A stretch of DNA of 62,023 nucleotides from JAIRVZ01 sp031553755 (GTDB taxonomy: Bacteria > Bacteroidota > Bacteroidia > Bacteroidales > Azobacteroidaceae). The stretch lies in the NCBI GenBank assembly GCA_031553755.1, contig JAVBKZ010000004.1:1-62023 (forward strand), written 5' to 3'. The notes beneath the pieces are model-generated. The model was not told the origin of the DNA and did not search any database. It worked only from the letters and a program-made list of their open reading frames with translations. This document shows, in pieces, positions 1 through 8,459 of the stretch. Position 1 is the first letter of the stretch. Each line of letters begins with the position of its first letter. A program made the position numbers and the translations under genes.

Positions 1-1
1 T

Positions 2-103
2 ACCGGTGCGGACTCTTTCTCACAACTGCTTTCTATCGCTGATACTGCCAGGAAGAATGGAAGGTCAAGGTATTATGCGTTGGCAGAAATTGCCAAATTG
101 TAA
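2..103 (+). CDS. C-terminal fragment of an unrecognised protein (cut by window edge)
   Basis: An open frame enters from the left edge and ends at TAA 101-103, giving about 33 residues that end in RYYALAEIAKL. The composition (basic, amphipathic) looks protein-like, but I do not recognise the family. A transposase tail is possible and unproven. The 98 bases that follow, up to the pectinesterase start, show no clear promoter match. Confidence 0.4.
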   Translation, partial: TGADSFSQLLSIADTARKNGRSRYYALAEIAKL

Positions 104-201
104 AATCCCGTAGATCCTAAAGTGCTGACCTGAGTAGTTACACAAAATTATTTCAACTTTATAACGTTTATCATACATATTAAATCAAAGAATCTAAATT
201 T

Positions 202-1161
202 ATGTACCATAAAAAAACATTCAGTTTAAGTTTTTTATTGTTTTTTTGTTTGTGTGGTTTTTCCCAAACAATCCTTCATAAAGATACCATTGTTGTATCG
301 AGAGACGGAACCGGAGATTTCAGGAATATACAAGATGCTATTTACGCTATTCGTGACTTCAGGCCTACACATACTTATATATTTATAAAAAAAGGTATTT
401 ATAAGGAAAAATTAATCATTCCTACATGGAAAACCGGAATTACACTCTTCGGCGAAAATAAGGATAATACAATTATTACTTACGATGATCATGCTAATAT
501 CAATCACATGGGAACATTCAGAACTTATACGGTTTTAGTTTCTGGAAATGATATCGCGATGGAAAATCTGACAATAGAAAATAATGCGGCGCAATTAGGA
601 CAGGCTGTCGCTCTTCATGTTGAAGGAGATAGAGTTGTTTTCCGTAATTGCCGTTTTCTTGGAAATCAGGATACGATTTTCAACGGAAGGGAAAATAGCC
701 GGCAGTATTTTGAGAACTGCTATATCGAAGGTACCGTTGATTTTATTTTTGGACCCGCTACGGCATGGTATGAAAACTGTACGATTCACTGTAAACGCGA
801 TTCATACATCACAGCGGCTTCTACGCCTGAAAATTGTATTTATGGGTTGATTTTTAATCATTGTAAAGTTACATTAAGTGAAAATGTCGATAAAATGTAT
901 CTTGGCCGTCCCTGGAGAGCTTATGCCATGACTTTGTTTATGAATTGCGATTTGCCCAAAGGAATTAAGTCGGAAGGTTGGCACAATTGGGATAATAAAG
1001 AGAATGAAAAAACAGCCAGGTATTTCGAATACAACAATACGGGAAATGGTTCAAATACTTCTCAACGGATGTCATGGAGCAAAATTTTCACAAAAAAAGA
1101 AATTGAAAAATACGCATTGGAAAATGTGTTTAAAGACTGGAATCCGCAAACGGAAAAATAG
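202..1161 (+). CDS. Secreted pectinesterase (carbohydrate esterase family 8)
   Basis: Demethylates the methyl esters of pectic homogalacturonan so that lyases and hydrolases can cut it. The 319-residue protein has a signal peptide (residues 1-22, ending GFSQ) and is probably periplasmic. Family motifs are intact: QAVAL (Gln134, oxyanion hole), GNQDT (Asp157, acid/base), DFIFG (Asp180, nucleophile) and LGRPW (Arg236, Trp238, substrate binding). Length fits a single right-handed beta-helix domain. The next gene starts 6 bases after its stop and is probably cotranscribed. The window also holds a GH105 pectin-side-chain hydrolase near 32 kb, but the two are not linked in one locus. Confidence 0.93.
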   Translation: MYHKKTFSLSFLLFFCLCGFSQTILHKDTIVVSRDGTGDFRNIQDAIYAIRDFRPTHTYIFIKKGIYKEKLIIPTWKTGITLFGENKDNTIITYDDHANINHMGTFRTYTVLVSGNDIAMENLTIENNAAQLGQAVALHVEGDRVVFRNCRFLGNQDTIFNGRENSRQYFENCYIEGTVDFIFGPATAWYENCTIHCKRDSYITAASTPENCIYGLIFNHCKVTLSENVDKMYLGRPWRAYAMTLFMNCDLPKGIKSEGWHNWDNKENEKTARYFEYNNTGNGSNTSQRMSWSKIFTKKEIEKYALENVFKDWNPQTEK

Positions 1162-1167
1162 TTTTTT

Positions 1168-1710
1168 ATGAATTTATTTTCCCAAAACAGAAACAAATTA
1201 AATTTTATCTTACTTTTGCTTTTTGTTAGTTTTTCAACAATAGCACAAGAAAATCAACTGTTTAAGGATATGATAAAAGAATCCATCAAATTAGAATTGA
1301 ACGCGGATGATCAAAATCTTTTTTTGAAGGATTCTAAGAATATTTTGAAAGAAAATAACCTTCCTGATACGAAATTATTTTATCCTAAATTGTCGGTAAT
1401 TCTTGACCCTTTAAACTTGGAAGAGAAACCAAATTATCTTTCGAAAGAAAAAATTTCGCCTAATCTCACGATTCCGTTTACAAACGAAGGTAAAGATTTA
1501 TCATTTGATGAATACTGGAAAAAGCAAAATAAATATTCCCAATCGTGGAGATTTATGACTCCGGTCGATGGAAAATGGTCATCCCCTCGTCCTCCGGGAG
1601 GAAGTGTTTCCGGAACTTTCGATTTTTTTTCAAAAGAAAATTGGCGAAGTACGATTCGTAAAAAAGAAGCATTACAAAAAATCAAAAAAGCATACGGAAT
1701 TACAGATTAA
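1168..1710 (+). CDS. Secreted protein of unknown function
   Basis: A 180-residue protein with a clear signal peptide (hydrophobic core FILLLLFVSFS, probable cleavage after STIAQ near residue 26). I do not recognise the family. The mature part is polar and ends with a Trp/Gly/Pro-rich segment (WRFMTPVDGKWSSPRPPGG, residues 127-145) followed by a basic tail. Its start lies 6 bases after the pectinesterase stop, so it probably shares that transcript. A role linked to pectin is only inferred from position. Confidence 0.75.
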   Translation: MNLFSQNRNKLNFILLLLFVSFSTIAQENQLFKDMIKESIKLELNADDQNLFLKDSKNILKENNLPDTKLFYPKLSVILDPLNLEEKPNYLSKEKISPNLTIPFTNEGKDLSFDEYWKKQNKYSQSWRFMTPVDGKWSSPRPPGGSVSGTFDFFSKENWRSTIRKKEALQKIKKAYGITD

Positions 1711-1767
1711 TCCGGATGTTATAAAAACATGATTAATTCGTTATGATCATGAAGCTATGATGTAAAT

Positions 1768-2439
1768 ATGATAACACTAAAAAATATCAATAAAACGTAT
1801 TTCAACGGAGCGCCTTTACACGTTTTGAAAGGAATTGATTTACATATTTCCAAAGGAGAAATGGTGTCGATTATGGGAGCTTCCGGTTCCGGAAAATCTA
1901 CGTTACTTAATATATTGGGCATACTGGACAATTACGATACAGGCGAATATTATTTGAATGATCTTTTGATACAGAACCTAAATGAAACGAAAGCAGCCGA
2001 AATCAGGAATAAGATGATAGGCTTTATCTTCCAGTCATTCAATTTAATAACGTTTAAGAATGCGATGGAAAATGTCGCGTTGCCTTTATATTACCAAGGT
2101 GTCAGTAGAAAAAAAAGAAACAATTTAGCGTTGGAATATTTAGATCGTCTTGGATTGAAAGAATGGTGGAATCACATGCCGAATGAACTTTCAGGCGGAC
2201 AAAAACAGCGAGTCGCTATCGCGCGCGCTTTGATTTCAAAACCACAGATTATTTTGGCTGACGAACCAACAGGAGCTTTAGACAGTACTACTTCTAACGA
2301 AGTAATACAGATTCTAAGAGAAGTGAATGAAACCGGAATGACCATGATTATCGTTACTCATGAACAATTTGTAGCAGATGCGACAGACAAGATAATCCGA
2401 TTGAAAGACGGAATAATTGAGAATATAGAAATGAAATAA
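1768..2439 (+). CDS. ABC transporter ATP-binding protein, MacB/LolD type
   Basis: The ATPase of a MacB-like export complex. The 223 residues carry every nucleotide-binding motif: Walker A GASGSGKST (37-45), Q-loop Gln89, signature LSGGQ (141-145), Walker B ILADE (162-166) and switch His198. Length is that of a stand-alone ATPase rather than the fused E. coli MacB. Two permeases, an HlyD-type adaptor and a TolC-like channel follow, so the set can form a tripartite efflux pump. The cargo (macrolide, peptide, lipid or siderophore) cannot be read from the sequence. Confidence 0.93.
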   Translation: MITLKNINKTYFNGAPLHVLKGIDLHISKGEMVSIMGASGSGKSTLLNILGILDNYDTGEYYLNDLLIQNLNETKAAEIRNKMIGFIFQSFNLITFKNAMENVALPLYYQGVSRKKRNNLALEYLDRLGLKEWWNHMPNELSGGQKQRVAIARALISKPQIILADEPTGALDSTTSNEVIQILREVNETGMTMIIVTHEQFVADATDKIIRLKDGIIENIEMK

Positions 2440-2462
2440 TGAAAATGTATATTGAAACTATG

Positions 2463-2557
2463 AATGAATAGGAGTTACAGTAAGTTAAAGCTATAGCCTA
2501 TTAAAGCATGCGTAAGCATTCCTTTAGATTCTTGTAACTTCGTCTAACTCCTTTTTT
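2463..2557. repeat. Intergenic palindrome of agtta/taact words
   Basis: The 146-base gap between the ATPase and the first permease holds an imperfect long hairpin. GGAGTTA (2471-2477) pairs with TAACTCC (2545-2551) and AAGTTA (2482-2487) with TAACTT (2535-2540). The words resemble those in the palindrome at 10024-10128. It lies inside the exporter operon, so it may act on the mRNA between ATPase and permease. Confidence 0.5.
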
Positions 2558-2585
2558 ATTCAATATGTTCTATTAATTAAAAACA

Positions 2586-3839
2586 ATGTTTGAATTAGAT
2601 AATTGGACTGAAATTTTCCAAACCATAAAAAAAAATAAATTACGGACTTTCCTCACCGGTTTTTCTATTGCTTGGGGAATCTTTATGCTCATTATTTTGC
2701 TTGCTTCAGGAAACGGATTGAAAAACGGAGTGACATCGGCTTTTGGAAACCGGGCAAAAAACAGCATGGAACTTTGGCCCCGCAGCACATCTATGCCATA
2801 TAAAGGAAATCCAAACAATAGAAATATCCGTTTCGACCAAAAAGATATTGATTTGATATTACAACAATTAGATGAAGTCGATAAATTATCCGCAAAAATA
2901 TCTTTTTGGAATACTGCTAATTATAATTTCGAATCAATAAGTTGTTCTTTTGATGGAGTTTATCCTTCCCAGGGATATATTTCAGGATTAAAGATTGTCA
3001 GTAAAAATGGCCGTTTTATCAATGATATTGATATGAATAACCACCGGAAAGTAGCCGTAATCAATAAACGGTTACAGGAAGTTTTATTTAAGAACGAAGA
3101 TCCTGTAGGTAAAACAATGATAGTAAATCAGATAGGTTTTACTGTTATTGGGGTTTTTGAAGAAGATAGTTGGGGAAATGATGCCAGGGCTTATGTCCCT
3201 TTTACTACCGCTCAATTACTTTTTCATAAAGGATGGGGGATAGGCTCTATTGCCATTACTCTCAAAGGATTAAATACAACTGAAGAAAACAAAGCGTTTG
3301 AAAAAAAAATACGTACTAAATTAGCGGCTTTACATCAGTTCGATCCGAATGATGATAGCGCGATTGGAATTTGGAACATGTTAGAAAATTATATGCAAAC
3401 GATGGGAATATTTGCCGGAATTAATATTTTTGTTTTGGTAATTGGTGTTGGGACTTTGATTGCCGGAGTTGTGGGTGTAAGTAATATTATGTTGATTACC
3501 GTAAGAGAACGAACGCGTGAATTTGGCATACGCAAAGCATTAGGAGCGACACCATTCTCTATTTTGCAATCTATTTTGATGGAATCGATATTGATAACTT
3601 CAATTTTCGGATATGTAGGAATGGTTGCCGGAATCGGTTTGAGTGAAGTGATTAACTTTTTCATGGAATCGGCCAATCAGAACAGTGAAGATTTTGTTAT
3701 TTTCAAAAATCCTACCGTAGATGTGTCGATAGCGTTGGGAGCTACTATATTAATGATAATATCCGGAGCAATTGCCGGATATTTTCCTGCGCGAAAAGCG
3801 GTGAAGATAACAGCGGTAGAAGCAATGCGGGCGGAGTAA
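2586..3839 (+). CDS. MacB-like ABC transporter permease (first copy)
   Basis: Membrane subunit of the exporter, 417 residues. One transmembrane helix sits near residues 22-42. A large periplasmic MacB core domain spans about 45-270. Three C-terminal helices follow (about 278-303, 330-355, 385-408), which is the FtsX/MacB fold. The conserved stretch GVVGVSNIMLITVRERTREFG and the coupling segment ALGATPFSIL are present. The second permease starts 9 bases later and the two are diverged paralogues, which suggests a heterodimer. Confidence 0.9.
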   Translation: MFELDNWTEIFQTIKKNKLRTFLTGFSIAWGIFMLIILLASGNGLKNGVTSAFGNRAKNSMELWPRSTSMPYKGNPNNRNIRFDQKDIDLILQQLDEVDKLSAKISFWNTANYNFESISCSFDGVYPSQGYISGLKIVSKNGRFINDIDMNNHRKVAVINKRLQEVLFKNEDPVGKTMIVNQIGFTVIGVFEEDSWGNDARAYVPFTTAQLLFHKGWGIGSIAITLKGLNTTEENKAFEKKIRTKLAALHQFDPNDDSAIGIWNMLENYMQTMGIFAGINIFVLVIGVGTLIAGVVGVSNIMLITVRERTREFGIRKALGATPFSILQSILMESILITSIFGYVGMVAGIGLSEVINFFMESANQNSEDFVIFKNPTVDVSIALGATILMIISGAIAGYFPARKAVKITAVEAMRAE

Positions 3840-3848
3840 TAAAAAATT

Positions 3849-5117
3849 ATGTTTGATTTAGATAAATTTCAAGAAATATGGGTAACTATAACCCGAAACA
3901 AAGTCAGGAGTTTACTCACCGGATTCGGAGTGTTTTGGGGAATATTCATGTTGGTGGTTATGCTCGGAGCCGGACAAGGATTAGAAAGGGGCATAATGAG
4001 TGGAATCGATGGTTTTGCTACCAATTCTTGTTTTTTCTATAGTTCCACAACAAGTGAACCATATAAAGGATTCAAAAAAGGACGACAATGGGATATTCAC
4101 GACCGCGACTTGGAAGTCGCCCGCCGGAATATACCCGAAATCGACATCATAACTCCTATCATTTGGGGAAACAATACTCCGAACAATGTTGCCCGAAATG
4201 ATAAAGCAGGGTCGTTTTCGGTTAAAGGATTATATCCTGAATATGGAAAAGTGGAGACGCAACGAATGAAATACGGACGATTTATTAATGATATTGACAT
4301 TCTACATAAAAGAAAAGTTTGCGTTATCGGACAAAATGTATATGATGAATTATTTAAAAGAGGAGAAAATCCGGTAGGCCACTATATCAGGGTTAATGGC
4401 ATTTATTATCAGGTAGTTGGAGTGGCTGGAGGAGGAGCTTCGAATATCAGTATTGGCGGGCGTCCTTCCGAACAGGTAGTTCTTCCGTTTTCAACAATGC
4501 AACAGATCAATAATCAGGGAGATGTTGTACATTTTGTGGCGGCGGTGGTAAAAAAAGGATACGCGGCAAGTTATATCGAAGAACGAATTAAAGAAGTTTT
4601 CAGGAATCAAAACAGTATTTCCCCGACAGATAAACAGGCTGTTGGCGGTTTTAATTTGGAAAAAGAGTTTCAAATGTTTGCTAATTTATTTTTAGGAATT
4701 AAAATATTAATTTGGATAGTAGGCATCGGAACGCTGTTAGCCGGAGTTGTCGGAATCAGCAATATCATGCTTGTTACGGTAAAAGAACGTACCCGTGAAA
4801 TAGGAGTAAGGCGCGCTTTAGGAGCTAAACCGAAAGTGATTTTAAACCAAATCCTTTCGGAAAGTCTTGTTTTGACAGCGATCGCCGGACTTTTCGGGTT
4901 ATGTTTTGGTGTTGGTGTCATAGCTGCCATAGATACTGTTATCAATGCTATCGGAGAAGCCGGAGGCGAAAAACCGTTCTTTTCCGATTTGATTATACCA
5001 TTCGATATTGCGATGATATCTGTCGCCATTTTATTAGTATCAGGTTTGATTGCCGGAATAATTCCGGCGTGGAGAGCTTTACAAATTAAAGCGATAGACG
5101 CGATTAGGGAAGAATGA
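3849..5117 (+). CDS. MacB-like ABC transporter permease (second copy)
   Basis: A 422-residue paralogue of the preceding permease with the same layout: N-terminal helix (about 22-43), periplasmic core domain and three C-terminal helices. The motif GISNIMLVTVKERTREIGVR and the coupling sequence RALGAKPKVIL are clear. Paired, non-identical MacB permeases next to a single ATPase are common in Bacteroidetes. The HlyD-like adaptor follows after 67 bases. Confidence 0.9.
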   Translation: MFDLDKFQEIWVTITRNKVRSLLTGFGVFWGIFMLVVMLGAGQGLERGIMSGIDGFATNSCFFYSSTTSEPYKGFKKGRQWDIHDRDLEVARRNIPEIDIITPIIWGNNTPNNVARNDKAGSFSVKGLYPEYGKVETQRMKYGRFINDIDILHKRKVCVIGQNVYDELFKRGENPVGHYIRVNGIYYQVVGVAGGGASNISIGGRPSEQVVLPFSTMQQINNQGDVVHFVAAVVKKGYAASYIEERIKEVFRNQNSISPTDKQAVGGFNLEKEFQMFANLFLGIKILIWIVGIGTLLAGVVGISNIMLVTVKERTREIGVRRALGAKPKVILNQILSESLVLTAIAGLFGLCFGVGVIAAIDTVINAIGEAGGEKPFFSDLIIPFDIAMISVAILLVSGLIAGIIPAWRALQIKAIDAIREE

Positions 5118-5184
5118 GTGTAATGAAAAATAAAGGGAATAAAAATAAAACTAAAAAATATAAAAAAATACGAGGAATGGCATC

Positions 5185-6303
5185 ATGAAGAAAATCGGTA
5201 AAATTATTTTATTCGTTATCATTGGCGGAATGGTAATTGGAACATTTGTATTTTTATGGAATAAATCCCGGCCAAAAGTAACTGAATATGAAATTGTTAC
5301 TCCGGAAAAAGGCTCTATCGAAAATAAAACCGTGGCCACAGGAAAAGTTGAACCAAGGGATGAAATTCTTATCAAGCCACAGATTTCGGGAATTGTATCT
5401 GAAGTATTGAAAGAAGCGGGAGAAAAAATTCAGGCGGGCGAAGTGATCGCGAAGGTGAAAATTATTCCCGAAATGGGACAATTAAATTCTGCCGAATCTC
5501 GGTTGCGAATAGCTGAAATCAATTTAGAACGTGTGAAAGCCGAATACGAACGACAGTCTAAACTATATAAAAACGGAGTCATTTCGAAGGGTGATTTTGA
5601 AACGGCCGAATCGGATTACAGAAAAGCCAAAGAAGAATATGATAACTCGCAAGACGCTTTGGATATTGTCAAAAATGGAATTTCTAAAAAATTCGCGCAA
5701 ATCAGTAATACGCAAATCCGGTCAACTATTTCGGGAATGATTTTAGATGTCCCTATTAAAGCCGGAAACTCTGTTATACAGGCGAATACGTTCAACGATG
5801 GAACAACAATCGCTTCGATTGCCAACATGAGTGACATGATTTTTAAAGGAAAATTAGACGAAACGGAAGTCGGAAGAGTAAAAGAAGGAATGCCTATTAC
5901 ACTCACGATAGGCGCATTGAATAGCGAAAAGTTCAATGCTGTCCTTGAATATGTATCACCTAAAGGAGTTGAAGAAAATGGAGCTGTACTTTTTGAACTG
6001 AAAGCAGCCGCTAAAATTCCGGAAGAAACATTTATCCGTGCCGGATACAGTGCTAACGCCGAAATAGTGTTGGCTAAATCAGATAGTGTTATTGTTCTTC
6101 CCGAAAGTTCTGTGGAATTCAGCAATGATTCGGCATTTGTATATGTGCTTAAAACTGAAAAGCCGAAACAGGAATTTGAAAAAAAATACATTAAAACAGG
6201 CTTATCGGATGGTGTAAAAATAGAAATTAAAGAAGGAGTTAAATTAAGTGATAAAATCAGAGGAAACGAAATTGACCCTAAAGCTAAAAAAGATAAAAAA
6301 TGA
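5185..6303 (+). CDS. HlyD/MacA-like periplasmic adaptor protein
   Basis: The 372-residue membrane fusion protein of the pump. One N-terminal membrane anchor (about 7-25) is followed by a split barrel-sandwich (lipoyl-like) domain beginning VATGKVEPRDEILIKPQISG, and a helical hairpin from about 95 to 170 (AESRLRIAEINLERVKAEYERQ). Beta-barrel and membrane-proximal domains complete it. The tail is lysine-rich. Its stop overlaps the start of the TolC-like gene by 4 bases, so translation is probably coupled. Confidence 0.9.
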   Translation: MKKIGKIILFVIIGGMVIGTFVFLWNKSRPKVTEYEIVTPEKGSIENKTVATGKVEPRDEILIKPQISGIVSEVLKEAGEKIQAGEVIAKVKIIPEMGQLNSAESRLRIAEINLERVKAEYERQSKLYKNGVISKGDFETAESDYRKAKEEYDNSQDALDIVKNGISKKFAQISNTQIRSTISGMILDVPIKAGNSVIQANTFNDGTTIASIANMSDMIFKGKLDETEVGRVKEGMPITLTIGALNSEKFNAVLEYVSPKGVEENGAVLFELKAAAKIPEETFIRAGYSANAEIVLAKSDSVIVLPESSVEFSNDSAFVYVLKTEKPKQEFEKKYIKTGLSDGVKIEIKEGVKLSDKIRGNEIDPKAKKDKK

Positions 6304-7673
6304 AAAAATTAAGTTGGCCTATCCTGGTTGTTTTTTCCGTGATAACAATGCAGGCACAAGATTCTCTTAAAATTTGGAGTCTTGAAAATTGTATCAACCA
6401 TGCTATAAATAATAATATTAGCATTAAACAACTGCAATTAGGAAAAGAAGATGCTGCTATCCAGTTAAATACATCCAAGGCAAGTCGTTTGCCCGATTTA
6501 AACGCGGGAGTCGGGCAAAACTGGAACTTCGGGCGAGGACAAACCTCTACCGGTATTTATGAGTCGCAAACATTGTCTAATTCAAATATCAATATTTCAA
6601 GCTCAATTCCTTTATTCACAGGATTTCGGATCAATAATGAAATCAAAAAAAGCGAACTTGATTTGAAAGCGGCCACTCATTCGTTGGAAAAATCGAAAGA
6701 AGATTTAGCATTAAATGTCGCTTCTCTGTATTTACAAGTATTATTCAACAAAGAAATATTGAAGGTTTCGGAAGAACAGTTATCTTTATCGAAAATTCAG
6801 GTAGAAAAGACAAAATCACTGGTAGAGGCAGGAAGCGTCCCTAAATCGCAATTATATGATATAGAGGCGCAAGTAGCGAAAGATGAGGTAACTCTTATCC
6901 AGTCAAAAAATACTTTAAACTTGTCATTGTTGGATTTAGCTCAAAGTCTTGAATTAGAACGAACTTCCAATTTTGACATCGTTGTTCCGGAAATTCAGGA
7001 CGCGATAGCGGAATATATGAATAGTTTGCAACATCCGGACGCTATTTATAATAACGCGATTGCCTCAAAACCTGTAATCAAAGAAAAAGAAACCAAACTG
7101 GAAAGCGCTAAAAAATCGATGAAAATAGCGGAATCAGGATTTTATCCCAAATTAAATTTAGGCTTGTCATACAGCAATAATTATTTTTATAACTATAGTA
7201 TCGAAGGAACTCCAAACCCCTTGTCTCCAGGAGAATTTTTACATAATAAATCGTTTTCAGAACAATTCAAAGACAATGCAGGAGAAAGTATCGGTTTGAG
7301 TTTGAGTATTCCGATTTTCAATCGTTTTCAGGTACGCAACCAGGTTAATTCCGCGAAACTAAACATTATCAATCAACAATTTGAATTAGAAAACACGAAA
7401 AAAACATTGTATAAAGAAATTCAGACCGCTTACCTGAACGCTACAGCGGCTCAGGAAAAGTACCGTTCAACAGGAAAGGCTGTTGAAGCATCGCAAGAAT
7501 CGTTTAAATACGCGCAAGAAAGATACGGAGTCGGAAAATCTTCCGTATTCGAATTTAATGAAGCCAAAACGAAACTTGTACAAAGTTTATCCGAACAAAT
7601 TCAAGCTAAATACGATTTTATTTTCAGAAGTAAAATATTGGATTTTTACAACGGACTTCCGATAAAATTATAG
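6300..7673 (+). CDS. TolC-family outer-membrane efflux protein
   Basis: The outer-membrane channel of the tripartite exporter, 457 residues. It has a signal peptide (cleavage near MQAQ, residue 19) and two OEP repeats rich in Ala/Leu/Lys coiled coil (about 50-245 and 260-450), as in TolC. The recurring helix pattern SLYLQVLFNKEILKVSEEQL is typical. It is the last gene of the set. No clear terminator follows; the next 300 bases contain a dispersed repeat and the promoter of the decarboxylase operon. Confidence 0.9.
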   Translation: MKKLSWPILVVFSVITMQAQDSLKIWSLENCINHAINNNISIKQLQLGKEDAAIQLNTSKASRLPDLNAGVGQNWNFGRGQTSTGIYESQTLSNSNINISSSIPLFTGFRINNEIKKSELDLKAATHSLEKSKEDLALNVASLYLQVLFNKEILKVSEEQLSLSKIQVEKTKSLVEAGSVPKSQLYDIEAQVAKDEVTLIQSKNTLNLSLLDLAQSLELERTSNFDIVVPEIQDAIAEYMNSLQHPDAIYNNAIASKPVIKEKETKLESAKKSMKIAESGFYPKLNLGLSYSNNYFYNYSIEGTPNPLSPGEFLHNKSFSEQFKDNAGESIGLSLSIPIFNRFQVRNQVNSAKLNIINQQFELENTKKTLYKEIQTAYLNATAAQEKYRSTGKAVEASQESFKYAQERYGVGKSSVFEFNEAKTKLVQSLSEQIQAKYDFIFRSKILDFYNGLPIKL

Positions 7674-7746
7674 AAAGTATGGGTGGTTAAGTTTCCAAGA
7701 CCATAACAAATTTTTGTAGTTGTTTCCAAAATACTATGAGTTATAC

Positions 7747-7811
7747 AGTGCCTTATGTGGTTAAAAAACATTCAAATGGTTTTCGATTGTAAATTCAAAC
7801 GATTACTTAAA
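7747..7811 (+). repeat. Dispersed repeat, single copy of the gccttatgtggtt family
   Basis: This stretch matches one side of the inverted-repeat element at 17655-17820. From GTGCCTTATGTGGTT onward about 62 positions align with 17802-17863 with roughly 11 differences and no gaps. A shorter third copy lies at 37616-37648. It sits in the 300-base gap between the tolC-like gene and the decarboxylase operon. Confidence 0.6.
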
Positions 7812-7900
7812 ATTTGTCTAAATTCCAGAAATAATTTACAACCAGTTGTTCAAAAAAACTTGCACAAAAAAACGAAAAGTGTGAAAAAATTACGGAAAAA

Positions 7901-7931
7901 TTTCATTAATAAAATAGAAAAATTACCTTTG
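7901..7931 (+). promoter_or_regulatory. Predicted Bacteroidetes promoter of the methylmalonyl-CoA operon
   Basis: The -7 element TACCTTTG lies at 7924-7931, an exact TAnnTTTG match. A near-consensus TTTC lies at 7901-7904 with 19 bases between. Transcription would start near 7937, about 37 bases before the epimerase ATG. Confidence 0.55.
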
Positions 7932-7973
7932 TAGCCTTATTTAATATATTAAATATTTCAAATTTTTATTGAT

Positions 7974-8375
7974 ATGGAAATAACTCATATTGAACACCTT
8001 GGAATCGCCGTGAAAAGTATTGAAGCTTGTCTTCCTTATTACGAGCAAGTGTTGGGATTAAAATGTTACAACATTGAAGTTGTAGAAGACCAAAAAGTGA
8101 AAACCGCTTTTTTTCAAGTTGGTCAAACTAAAATTGAACTTTTGGAACCTACCAGCGAAGATTCTACTATCGCTAAGTTTATTGAAAAAAAAGGGGAAGG
8201 CATTCATCACATCGCGTTTGCCGTACCTAATGTGGCTGATGCTTTAGCTGATGCCGAATCGAAAGGTGTACAATTAATTGATAAAGCGCCACGTATGGGA
8301 GCAGAAGGCTTGAGTATCGCTTTCTTGCATCCGAAGTCTACATGTAGCGTATTAACAGAACTTTGTCAACATTAA
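7974..8375 (+). CDS. mce: Methylmalonyl-CoA epimerase
   Basis: Interconverts (S)- and (R)-methylmalonyl-CoA, linking the B12-dependent mutase to the decarboxylase encoded downstream. The 133 residues form the two-module VOC (glyoxalase) fold. Metal-ligand candidates include His8 in IEHLGIAV, the His pair in GEGIHHIAF and the Glu in VLTELCQ near the C-terminus. It heads the operon, preceded by a good promoter, and matches the order seen in other Bacteroidales. Confidence 0.93.
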   Translation: MEITHIEHLGIAVKSIEACLPYYEQVLGLKCYNIEVVEDQKVKTAFFQVGQTKIELLEPTSEDSTIAKFIEKKGEGIHHIAFAVPNVADALADAESKGVQLIDKAPRMGAEGLSIAFLHPKSTCSVLTELCQH

Positions 8376-8395
8376 TTAAATATATGCAATTGTTG

Positions 8396-8446
8396 AATGT
8401 GGCAATGTGTCGATTATAAATTGGCACATTGTCATATTAGCACATT
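8396..8446. repeat. Intergenic palindrome of aatgtg words
   Basis: CAATGTGTC (8403-8411) pairs with GGCACATTG (8423-8431, one G-T pair), and AATGTG (8396-8401) with CACATT (8441-8446). The same six-base word is used four times. It fills most of the gap between the epimerase and the carboxyltransferase gene. Confidence 0.5.
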
Positions 8447-8459
8447 AAATAATTATTTT

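Noticed and set aside
5616..6191. 191-codon open frame on the minus strand inside the HlyD gene
   Set aside because: Antisense shadow of a well-supported gene, with no motif or promoter of its own.
8397..8459. ATG 8397 as the start of the decarboxylase alpha subunit
   Set aside because: The extra 21 codons are encoded by the palindrome and do not match the family; ATG 8460 does.
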